DNA from: Pseudomonadota bacterium
Lineage (GTDB): Bacteria > Myxococcota > Myxococcia > Myxococcales > Myxococcaceae
DNA length: 64,000 nucleotides
Assembly (NCBI GenBank): GCA_023426545.1
Contig: JAFAAN010000139.1
Coordinates: 1 to 64,000 of the forward strand
Direction of reading: 5' to 3'
Both the position numbers and the translations under genes were made by a program. This document shows positions 37,688 through 45,096 of this stretch, piece after piece. The stretch's first letter is position 1, and every line of letters starts with the position of its first letter. A model generated the notes under the pieces. That model was not told the origin of the DNA. It saw only the letters and a program-made list of their open reading frames with translations, and did no database searches.

Positions 37688-40185
37688 GCAGACTTACGCT
37701 CCCCCGGCGGCGCGCGCTCCGCAACGGACTCGCCGAGTTCGAGGCTCTGGACGACCGAACCCTTCCCCGTCCCCCCGCGCCCCCTCCACCGCTCCAGCAG
37801 GGCGAGCAACGCGGGGAAGAAGATTGTGGTCCCCAGAAAGGTGCACATGACGCCCAGGAGCGCAATCTGACCAATACTGCGCAACCCCTGGTGGTTGGCG
37901 ACCAGCAGCGCGCCGTAGCCGGCCGCGTTCGACAGGGTGGCCACCACGGCCGCCAGACCGGTGTGGCGCACCACCTTGCCAAGGGAGCCGGGCCCTTCCT
38001 CCTCGTACCGGTGGAAGAGGTGCACCGAGTTGTCCACGGCGATGGCCAGCAGGTTGGGCAGGACGACGGCGTTGATGAAGTTGAGCTGGACGTCGAAGAG
38101 GTACATGCCGCCCGCCAGGCACGTCATGCCCAGATAGAGCGGACCTGTGACGAGCAGCGTGCGCTTGAGGCTGCGCAGGCTCACGAGGATGACCAGGAAC
38201 ACCACCACCGCCGCGGACCACAGGATGAGCGGCCCGTCCGCGCGCACCAGCGCGAAGATGCGGGCGGCGATGCGATTGCTGTCCAGTACGGCGAGCTCGA
38301 CGCCGCGCGCCTCCACGCCCTCCACCACCTCGTCGATCTGCGAGGCCCAGCGCCGCAGCTCCTCCGTGTCCGAGTTGGACACCGACGGGAACAGCAGCAG
38401 GAAGGTGCCCTTCCCGTCCGTGGCCTCGAAGCGGCGCCGGACCTCCGTGGGCAGCGCGTCCAGCCCATACGGCTTCGCGTCCAACATCCGGCGGAACTCC
38501 TGGAGCTGGGCATCCCCGCCCAGGTCGGGCGACATCGCCTCCAGGCTCCGGAACACCTCGCGCAGGCCGGCGAGCTCCACGTCCCGGCGCGCCACCTCCT
38601 TGGGCAACAGGTCATTGAGGGAGGCGGAGCCGAGCAGCGCCGAGTCCGCGCCGTGGCGCTGCTTCACCTCGGCGATGACGGCCTCCACCTGCGCCGCCTG
38701 GGCCACGTCGTCCACCAGGATGATGGCCGGGTTGAGCGGCTGACCGAGCTGCTCGGTGACATGGTCGTCCAGGCGCGACGACGGCGACTCGCCCTTGAGC
38801 TTGCGCATGTCCGTCTCGAAGCCCAGCCGCGGGGCCACGGAGACGGAGTACGCGGCGAAGCCCACCACCGACAGGGCGAGCGCGACGATGGCCCCCGTGG
38901 GCCAGCGGCGCCACTCCCGCTCCGGCCGGGACTCGCCGGACGCGGCGGCCTGCTCTTGCGCGGCGGCGCGCGCGGGCCGCAGCCGCTCCGAGATGGCCAG
39001 CAGCGACGGGCCCATCGCGTACGCCGCGAGCACCGCCAGCAGCACGCCCAGGCCCGCCAGCAGGCCGAACTGGTTGAAGGCCTGGAACTGCGCCAGCAGG
39101 AGCACGAAGAAGGCCGCGGCGTTCGTCAGCGCGGACGTCATCGCGCCGCTGAACGTGCCCCGCACCGCCGTCGCCAGGGACTCCCGCGCGGAATGCGTGC
39201 GCCGCTCCTCCCAGTAGCGCATGCAGAGGTGGACGCCGTACTCGATTCCCAGGCCAATCAGGATGGCGACGAGGAAGCCGGTGACCACGTTGAGGTGACC
39301 GATGGCGACCTGCGCGAAGGCGAACGTCAGCACCACGCCCACCATGACGGGGATGCCCACCACGGCCAGCGCGGAGACGCGCCGCGTCGCGAGCAGGATG
39401 AGGCCCACGGCGATGAGCGCGGACAGGGTGCCGGCGCGCGACAGGTCGTTGCGCATCACCGCGTCCTCTTCGATTCGGCTCTGGAAGTTGCCCGTGGCCT
39501 GGAGCGTCACGCTGGGATAGCGCTCCGCCGCCAGCGCGCGCCCGGTGTCCATGGCCATGTCCACGAAGCGCCGCGCGAAGTCGAGGTCCCCCGCCATCCC
39601 CGACGGCTTGATCATCAGGTAGACCTCGGTGCCGTCCACGCTGGCCAGCGTCTCCCGCACGGGCGCGTCCGGCGCGTACTTCTTCGCGATGGCGTCGAAG
39701 TCGAGCGGCTCGGGCGAGGCCCCCAGGTCGACGAAGAAGGGGTTGGCGCGCTCGCGCTCGTACTGCACGCGCGCCTCCACGTCCTGCCGCAGCGCGGCGA
39801 GCTTCTCGACGGGCATCAGGAGCAGCGCATTTTGCCGGAAGAAGCCCACGTCATAGCGGTGCTCGACGTAGCGGACCTCCGGCAGGGCCTCCAGCCGGGT
39901 CTGAAGCTCGCTCGCGTAGGCCTCCAGGCGAGCCAGCGAGTCCCCGGTGGCGACCAGGACCAGGTACCCGTCCCCGCCCGCCTTCTCTGACACCCGTGTC
40001 AGGTCCTGCACTTCGCGGGAGCCCTGGGGGAGCAGCTCCACGAACGACCCCCGGAACTCCAACTGCGACGACAGCGCCATACCGCCGAGCGTCAGCAACG
40101 CGAAGACAAGGAGCACCTGCCATGGGCGCGAGACCGCCGCGTCGATGAAACCGTCGAACCACCGCTTGCGCTGAGACCTGGCCAA
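37684..40185 (-). CDS. RND-superfamily (MMPL/HpnN-like) lipid transporter
   Basis: An 833-residue inner-membrane protein with the RND layout: one helix (PWQVLLVFALLTLGGMALSS), a large periplasmic loop, a six-helix bundle (LSALIAVGLILLATRRVSALAVVG ... LVAILIGLGIEYGVHLCMRYWEERR), then a second loop and a second bundle ending LLGVMCTFLGTTIFFPALLALLERW. GIEYGVHLCMRY and the absence of an adjacent membrane-fusion protein suit the MMPL/HpnN class, which moves lipids such as hopanoids to the outer membrane. The start is TTG at 40185 with GAGGAG six bases upstream. It is divergent from the serine palmitoyltransferase operon and coupled to the PAP2 gene. Confidence 0.88.
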   Translation of the reverse strand: MARSQRKRWFDGFIDAAVSRPWQVLLVFALLTLGGMALSSQLEFRGSFVELLPQGSREVQDLTRVSEKAGGDGYLVLVATGDSLARLEAYASELQTRLEALPEVRYVEHRYDVGFFRQNALLLMPVEKLAALRQDVEARVQYERERANPFFVDLGASPEPLDFDAIAKKYAPDAPVRETLASVDGTEVYLMIKPSGMAGDLDFARRFVDMAMDTGRALAAERYPSVTLQATGNFQSRIEEDAVMRNDLSRAGTLSALIAVGLILLATRRVSALAVVGIPVMVGVVLTFAFAQVAIGHLNVVTGFLVAILIGLGIEYGVHLCMRYWEERRTHSARESLATAVRGTFSGAMTSALTNAAAFFVLLLAQFQAFNQFGLLAGLGVLLAVLAAYAMGPSLLAISERLRPARAAAQEQAAASGESRPEREWRRWPTGAIVALALSVVGFAAYSVSVAPRLGFETDMRKLKGESPSSRLDDHVTEQLGQPLNPAIILVDDVAQAAQVEAVIAEVKQRHGADSALLGSASLNDLLPKEVARRDVELAGLREVFRSLEAMSPDLGGDAQLQEFRRMLDAKPYGLDALPTEVRRRFEATDGKGTFLLLFPSVSNSDTEELRRWASQIDEVVEGVEARGVELAVLDSNRIAARIFALVRADGPLILWSAAVVVFLVILVSLRSLKRTLLVTGPLYLGMTCLAGGMYLFDVQLNFINAVVLPNLLAIAVDNSVHLFHRYEEEGPGSLGKVVRHTGLAAVVATLSNAAGYGALLVANHQGLRSIGQIALLGVMCTFLGTTIFFPALLALLERWRGRGGTGKGSVVQSLELGESVAERAPPGERKSA

Positions 40186-40292
40186 CGTCAACTCCTCGGG
40201 TTCCTGCTGGCGAGCAATTTCCCGGCCAGACAATGGCTCCCTTGAACAGCGGGCAAATCTGAAGGCTTCCAGGGCAGGAACCCGGGCAGCAG

Positions 40293-40312
40293 GTGTGCAG
40301 CCAGATGCACAC
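40293..40312. promoter_or_regulatory. Inverted repeat in the divergent RND / ceramide-operon promoter region
   Basis: GTGTGCA-GCCAGA-TGCACAC is a perfect seven-base dyad with a six-base spacer, and a further GTGTGCG half-site lies at 40345-40351. The 427-base divergent gap (40186-40612) separates the RND transporter and the ceramide operon, so a shared regulator is plausible. No function is proven. Confidence 0.4.
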
Positions 40313-40438
40313 TTCATTCACCTATATTGGCCGGAGAACACCAAGTGTGCGACGGCGGGGTGCCACCAAAGTCGCAGTGCTGTCAAGCCACGCCCGGAAG
40401 CGGGCCGCGTGCGAGGGATGAACAGTGCCGGGCTTGCC

Positions 40439-40467
40439 TTGACACTGCCGCTCTCCCTCTTTATTCA
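40439..40467 (+). promoter_or_regulatory. Sigma-70-type promoter of the ceramide synthesis operon
   Basis: A consensus -35 TTGACA (40439-40444), 17-base spacer and TATTCA (40462-40467) lie about 145 bases upstream of the serine palmitoyltransferase start. A near-consensus match is notable in such GC-rich DNA. Confidence 0.6.
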
Positions 40468-40612
40468 CGCCCCCGCGTCCCCCGTGGGAGGCCGCCGGAC
40501 GCAGGCTTTCTCGAAACGACTTCTTGCATCGGGACAGTCGCGACTAGGAGAGCCCCAGGCTCCCGGGCCGGTCCAAGCCTCCAGACGCAGCCGAGAGAAA
40601 GACCGATCACCC

Positions 40613-42151
40613 ATGAGCGACGTCTTCGACAAGTGCCGTAACTGGAAGGACTACCGTATCGCGAAGGCCACGGGTCTCTACCCGTACTTCCGCGCCATCG
40701 AAGCGTCGCACGGCGCCACCGAGGTGGAGATCGAAGGCAAGCGCGTCATCATGGTCGGGTCCAACAACTACCTGGGCCTGTCCGCCGATGCGCGCGTGAA
40801 GGAAGCCGCCATCAAGGCGACGGAGAAGTTCGGCACCACCAGCTCTGGCTCCCGCCTGCTCAACGGCACGCTGGCGCTGCACGAGGAGCTGGAGGCGCGG
40901 CTGGCGAAGTTCCTCAACCGCGAGGCCGCCATCGTCATCTCCACCGGCTTCCAGACGAACCTGGCGCTGGCCTCCATCCTGGGCCGGCACGACATCGTCT
41001 TCAGCGACCGGCAGAACCACGCGTCGCTGGTGGACGGCATCCGCCTGTCCTTCGCCACCGAGCGCAAGTTCCGCCACAACGACATGGACCACCTGGAGCA
41101 GCTGCTGTCCCAGGCGGATCCGGACGCGGGCAAGATCATCGTCACCGACGGCGTCTTCTCCATGGAAGGCGACATCTGCAACCTGCCCCGCATCGTGGAG
41201 CTGGCGAAGCACTACAACGCGCGGGTGATGACGGATGACGCCCACTCCATGGGCGTGCTGGGCACCCTGGGCCGGGGGACGTCGGAGTACTTCGGCCTGG
41301 AGAAGGAGACGGACCTCGTCATGGGGACCTTCTCCAAGAGCTTCGCGTCGCTGGGCGGCGTGCTGGCGGGCCCCTTCGAGGTCATCAACTACATCCGCCA
41401 CAAGGCGCGCTCGGTCATCTTCTCCGCGTCCATGACGCCGGGCTCCATCGCCGCGGCTCTCAAGGCGCTGGAGATCATCGAAGCGGAGCCGGAGCGCCGC
41501 GCGCGCCTGCTGGACATCGCGGAGAAGATGCACAACGGCTTCCGCGCCATGGGCTTCGACACGGGCGTGTCGGTGACGCCGGTGGTGCCGGTGCACATCG
41601 GCGACCAGGTGAAGTGCTTCCGCTTCTGGCGCGCGCTGCACGAGGCGGGTGTCTTCGCCAACCCGGTGATTCCGCCGGCGGTGGAGGCGGGCCACGCGCT
41701 CATCCGCACCTCGTACATGGCCACGCACACCGACGCGCAGCTCGACCGGGTGCTGGACACCTTCGAGACCATTGGCCGCAAGCTCAACGTGATTCCGGAG
41801 ACGCGTCCCACGGTGTACGAGCCAGTGGAGATCGCCCGCCCCGGCACCCGCATCCTCGCCAACCGGGCCAGCGAGAAGTGGGCCGCGGGCTCCGCCGGCC
41901 TGCTGGCGGACAAGGGCGGCATCACCCTGGACCAGCTGTCGCGCATGTCGTCGCGCGAGGTGGCCGGGCGGCTCTTCGACGCGGTGGAGCAGCTCACCTG
42001 GCGCGCGGCCAACCTCCAGCCGGAGGACCTGCGCAAGCTGGGCTCGGCGCCGATGAAGCTGTGGGAGAAGCGCGGCGAGCTCCCCGGCCTGCTGCTGGAG
42101 AAGGGCGCCCACTTCTTCATGCGCAACGGCGCCCACTCCGACCGGAACTGA
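40613..42151 (+). CDS. spt: Serine palmitoyltransferase (alpha-oxoamine synthase)
   Basis: A 512-residue PLP enzyme predicted to condense serine with a fatty acyl thioester to 3-keto-sphinganine, the first step of sphingolipid synthesis. Family features: VGSNNYLGLSADARVKEAA, FGTTSSGSRLLNGTLALHEELE, TDGVFSMEGDICNLPRIVEL, DDAHSMGVLG, and the Schiff-base Lys242 in GTFSKSFASLGG. The catalytic core is about 400 residues; a C-terminal extension of about 110 (RMSSREVAGRLFDAVEQLTWRAA...) goes beyond soluble bacterial SPT such as that of Sphingomonas. The following acyltransferase and epimerase genes identify it as SPT rather than KBL, ALAS or BioF. ATG at 40613 opens MSDVFDKCRNWKDYRIAKATG. Confidence 0.9.
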   Translation: MSDVFDKCRNWKDYRIAKATGLYPYFRAIEASHGATEVEIEGKRVIMVGSNNYLGLSADARVKEAAIKATEKFGTTSSGSRLLNGTLALHEELEARLAKFLNREAAIVISTGFQTNLALASILGRHDIVFSDRQNHASLVDGIRLSFATERKFRHNDMDHLEQLLSQADPDAGKIIVTDGVFSMEGDICNLPRIVELAKHYNARVMTDDAHSMGVLGTLGRGTSEYFGLEKETDLVMGTFSKSFASLGGVLAGPFEVINYIRHKARSVIFSASMTPGSIAAALKALEIIEAEPERRARLLDIAEKMHNGFRAMGFDTGVSVTPVVPVHIGDQVKCFRFWRALHEAGVFANPVIPPAVEAGHALIRTSYMATHTDAQLDRVLDTFETIGRKLNVIPETRPTVYEPVEIARPGTRILANRASEKWAAGSAGLLADKGGITLDQLSRMSSREVAGRLFDAVEQLTWRAANLQPEDLRKLGSAPMKLWEKRGELPGLLLEKGAHFFMRNGAHSDRN

Positions 42152-42158
42152 CCTGCCC

Positions 42159-43340
42159 ATGGCCCTCCCCGCCGAGCCGTCCCGCCCATCTCCCTCGCTC
42201 CCGAACATGCCCTCGGACGTCCAAGTCACCCCCGTCCGGGGCGAGGCGGAGCGGATGCAGTTCATCCGCCTCCCCTATGCCCTCTACAAGAGCGATCCCC
42301 ACTGGGTTCCGCCGCTGGAGATGGAGCGCAGGGACTTCCTGGACCCGAAGAAGAACCCCTTCTTCGAGTACGGGGAGGTGGAGCTGTTCCTGGCCCGGCG
42401 GGGAACCGAGCTCGTCGGGCGCATCGCGGCCATCCGCAACCCGCGCCACATGGAGATTCACGGCACGAAGGAGGGTTTCTTCGGCCTCTTCGAGTGCGTG
42501 AATGACGCGGGCATCGCCCGCGCGCTGCTGGAGGCCGCCGCGTCCTGGCTGCGCCAGCGGGGCATGGACACCCTCCTGGGGCCGGCGAACTTCTCGTCCA
42601 ACCAGGACTGGGGGTTGCTGGTCGACGGCTTCGACTCACCGCCCGCGGTGATGATGCCGCACAACCCACCCTACTACGTGGCGCTCATGGAGGCCTGCGG
42701 CCTGACGAAGGCCAAGGACCTCTACGCCTTCGAGCTGTCGTCGTCCGCGCAGCCGCCAGAGAAGGTGGTGCGCATCTCGGAGAAGATCCGCCAGCGCGAC
42801 GGCGTCGTCGTCCGGCCGGTCGACATGAAGAACCTGGACGCCGAGGTGAAGCGCATTCGCGACATCTACAACTCGGCGTGGGAGAAGAACTGGGGCTTCG
42901 TGCCGTTCACCGACGCGGAGTTCGACCACCTGGCCAAGGAGCTCAAGACGGTCGTCCGGCCAGAGCTGGCGCTCATGGCGGAGGTCCAGGGTGAGCCGGT
43001 GGCCTTCTCCCTGACGGTGCCGGACGCCAACCAGGCCATCCGCGCGGCCAACGGGCGGCTCACCACCTTCGGCCTGCCCATTGGCCTGGTGAAGCTGGCG
43101 CTGGCGTCCCGGCGCATCAACCGGCTGCGCCTCATCATCCTCGGCATCAAGGAGGGCTACCGGCGCCGCGGCCTGGACGCCATCCTGTACCTGGACACCC
43201 TGCGCACCGCGAAGCGGCTCGGCTACGTAGGCGGGGAGATTTCCTGGACGCTCGAGGACAACCACCTCGTCAACCGCGCCATCGAGTCCATGGGCGCCCA
43301 GCGCTCCAAGACGTACCGCGTCTACCAGCGCGCGCTCTGA
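42159..43340 (+). CDS. GNAT-fold N-acyltransferase, probable bacterial ceramide synthase
   Basis: A 393-residue protein starting eight bases after the spt stop. Blocks include RGEAERMQFIRLPYALYKSDPHWVPPLEMERRDFL, GPANFSSNQDWGLLVDGFDSPPAVMMPHNPPYYV, and the acetyl-CoA-binding-like GIKEGYRRRGLDAILYLDTL near the C terminus. This long two-lobed GNAT family sits beside spt in sphingolipid-making bacteria. Its Caulobacter member was identified as the bacterial ceramide synthase that N-acylates the long-chain base, so that role is assigned by context and family. ATG at 42207 (MPSDVQVTPVRG) is an alternative start. Confidence 0.82.
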   Translation: MALPAEPSRPSPSLPNMPSDVQVTPVRGEAERMQFIRLPYALYKSDPHWVPPLEMERRDFLDPKKNPFFEYGEVELFLARRGTELVGRIAAIRNPRHMEIHGTKEGFFGLFECVNDAGIARALLEAAASWLRQRGMDTLLGPANFSSNQDWGLLVDGFDSPPAVMMPHNPPYYVALMEACGLTKAKDLYAFELSSSAQPPEKVVRISEKIRQRDGVVVRPVDMKNLDAEVKRIRDIYNSAWEKNWGFVPFTDAEFDHLAKELKTVVRPELALMAEVQGEPVAFSLTVPDANQAIRAANGRLTTFGLPIGLVKLALASRRINRLRLIILGIKEGYRRRGLDAILYLDTLRTAKRLGYVGGEISWTLEDNHLVNRAIESMGAQRSKTYRVYQRAL

Positions 43341-43366
43341 ATCCAGCCCGACACGAGGAGTCCGCC

Positions 43367-44368
43367 TTGCGCATCCTGCTCACCGGAGGCACCGGCTTCA
43401 TTGGCCAGCGGCTCGCCCGCCGCATCGTGGAGCGTGGCGACACGCTCACCCTCATGGTGCGCGCCAGCTCGCGCCGAGGCCCCCTGGAGTCGCTCGGGGC
43501 CCGCTTCGTCGTGGCGGACCTCGCCACCGGTGACGGGCTGGCCGAGGCCGTGCGCGACGTGGACTGCGTGCTGCACCTGGCGGGCGTCACCAAGTCGCGC
43601 GAGCCCGCTGGCTACTTCGAGGGCAACGCGAACGGCACCCGCCGGCTGGTGGAGGCCATGGCCGCCCTGCCCCACCCGCCCCGGCTGGTGTACTGCTCGT
43701 CGCTGGCCGCCGCCGGACCGTCCACGCCGGACCGGCCCCGCCGCGAGGAAGACCCGCCCGCGCCCGTGTCCATCTACGGCCGCAGCAAGCTGGGCGGTGA
43801 GCAGGCCGTGCGCGAGCTGGCGGACAAGGTGCCTTCCGTCATCGTCCGGCCGCCCATCGTCTACGGGCCGGGAGACGTGGAGTTCGTCCCCTCGCTGCTG
43901 CCCATGGCGAAGCTGGGACTGGCGCTGAAGAGCGGCTTCGGGCCCAAGCGCTACTCGCTCATCCACGTGGACGACCTGTGCACCGCCCTGCTCGCGGCGA
44001 CCGAGCGCGGCCCCACCGTGTCCCGGGACGACGTGGCGCGCGGCGTCTACACCGTGTCCGACGGCGTGGAGCACTCGTGGGAGGACGTCTGCGCGGCCAT
44101 GGCGGGCGCGCTGGGCAAGGGCCGCCCCGCGGTGCTGCCGGTGCCGCAGACAGTCAGCTACGTGGTGGGGCTCGGCTCCGAGGCCGTGGCCCGGCTGCGG
44201 GGCACCATCCCCATCCTCAACCGGGACAAGGTGCGGGAGATGACGTGCCCTGCCTGGACATGCTCCACCGAGCGCGCCAGCCGGGAGCTGGGCTTCCTGC
44301 CCACCATTCCGCTGGCCCAGGGGCTCGCGGGCACGCTGGCCGCCTACCGCGAGGCGGGCGGCCGCTGA
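43367..44368 (+). CDS. NAD(P)-dependent epimerase/reductase, probable ceramide reductase (CerR-like)
   Basis: A 333-residue extended short-chain dehydrogenase: TGGTGFIGQRLARRIVERG nucleotide-binding loop at residues 6-13, and YxxxK as YGRSK (Tyr137, Lys141), with SIYGRSKLGGEQAV around it. Third gene of the spt operon. In Caulobacter the equivalent gene, cerR, encodes the reductase that converts the 3-keto (oxidised) ceramide to dihydroceramide, so this enzyme would finish the lipid backbone. The start is TTG at 43367, six bases after a GAGGAG Shine-Dalgarno. It ends before a hairpin and a convergent MlaC-like gene. Confidence 0.82.
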   Translation: MRILLTGGTGFIGQRLARRIVERGDTLTLMVRASSRRGPLESLGARFVVADLATGDGLAEAVRDVDCVLHLAGVTKSREPAGYFEGNANGTRRLVEAMAALPHPPRLVYCSSLAAAGPSTPDRPRREEDPPAPVSIYGRSKLGGEQAVRELADKVPSVIVRPPIVYGPGDVEFVPSLLPMAKLGLALKSGFGPKRYSLIHVDDLCTALLAATERGPTVSRDDVARGVYTVSDGVEHSWEDVCAAMAGALGKGRPAVLPVPQTVSYVVGLGSEAVARLRGTIPILNRDKVREMTCPAWTCSTERASRELGFLPTIPLAQGLAGTLAAYREAGGR

Positions 44369-44379
44369 AAACACGAAGG

Positions 44380-44410
44380 CCGAGGCCCCTTGCGGGTGCC
44401 CCGGCCTCGG
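44380..44410. terminator. Hairpin between convergent cerR-like and mlaC-like genes
   Basis: CCGAGGCC (44380-44387) and GGCCTCGG (44403-44410) form a perfect eight-pair stem with a GC-rich 15-base loop, 12 bases beyond the cerR-like stop and 29 bases beyond the mlaC-like stop. It probably separates the two transcripts. Confidence 0.5.
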
Positions 44411-44438
44411 TGAGGGAGCCGGCGTCCGGGCGTGGTTG

Positions 44439-45044
44439 CTACTGCGCGGCGGACTGCCCCTCGCTCTTCTGCGCCGTGGAGACGTTCTCCTTCTCCAGCT
44501 GCGCCCGCTTGCTCTTCAGCGTGGTGAGCAGACCGTCGAAGCCCTTGTCTGCGAGCAGCTTGCGGAACTGGCCCTTGTACGTGTCGACCAGGGACACCTC
44601 GTCCGTGATGACGTCGTAGATCCGCCAGGGGCTGTTCGCCGTCGCCCGGTACAGGCGGTACTCCACCGGCACGGAGCTCTTCTTCACGGTGACGGTGGTG
44701 CCCACCGAGGCCTCGTTGCCATCGATGCCCTCCTCACCGTACTTCACCTCGGCCTGGGCCTGCCCCAGGGCCTTCTGGGCGTAGGACGCGCGCAGCAGCC
44801 CCGTCATCGTCTCGGTGAACTCCTTGCGCTGGGCGGGCTTGAGGTCGGCCCAGGTCTTGTCACCCAGGGCGCGCTTGGCCAGCTCCTCGAAGTCCACGAA
44901 CTTCTCCACGACGGTGGCCAGCGACTGCGCCGTGGCGCCCGGCGCGTTGGCGGCCTTCTGCACGTCCGCGTTCCCGGATTTGACGACCGAAAGAGGGCCC
45001 GGCGCGGCGGCGAGCAAGGTGGCGGCAAGCAGGGAAGCAATCAT
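44439..45044 (-). CDS. MlaC/Ttg2D-family periplasmic lipid-binding protein
   Basis: A 201-residue protein with a short signal peptide (MIASLLAATLLAAAPGPLS) and the toluene-tolerance Ttg2 fold: VEKFVDFEELAKRALGDKTWADLKPAQRKEFTETMTGLLRASY, then VEYRLYRATANSPWRIYDVITDEVSLVDTYKGQFRKLLADKGFDGLLTTLKSK. MlaC carries phospholipid across the periplasm; the related HpnM occurs with hopanoid transporters. No mlaBDEF genes are adjacent. The TolC-family gene just upstream (52 bases) and the HpnN-like RND transporter at 37.7 kb suggest a lipid export route tied to the ceramide genes. The ATG at 45044 has GGAG eight bases upstream. Confidence 0.87.
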   Translation of the reverse strand: MIASLLAATLLAAAPGPLSVVKSGNADVQKAANAPGATAQSLATVVEKFVDFEELAKRALGDKTWADLKPAQRKEFTETMTGLLRASYAQKALGQAQAEVKYGEEGIDGNEASVGTTVTVKKSSVPVEYRLYRATANSPWRIYDVITDEVSLVDTYKGQFRKLLADKGFDGLLTTLKSKRAQLEKENVSTAQKSEGQSAAQ

Positions 45045-45096
45045 TCATTTGGCTCCGAGTGAAAGGACGGAAAGGAAGACAGCGTTGTGCGCCAGG

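Noticed and set aside
35588..39990. Two long plus-strand open frames (760 and 699 codons) opposite the aminotransferase, PAP2 and RND genes.
   Set aside because: They lie antisense to well-supported genes, cross their boundaries, and show shadow composition.
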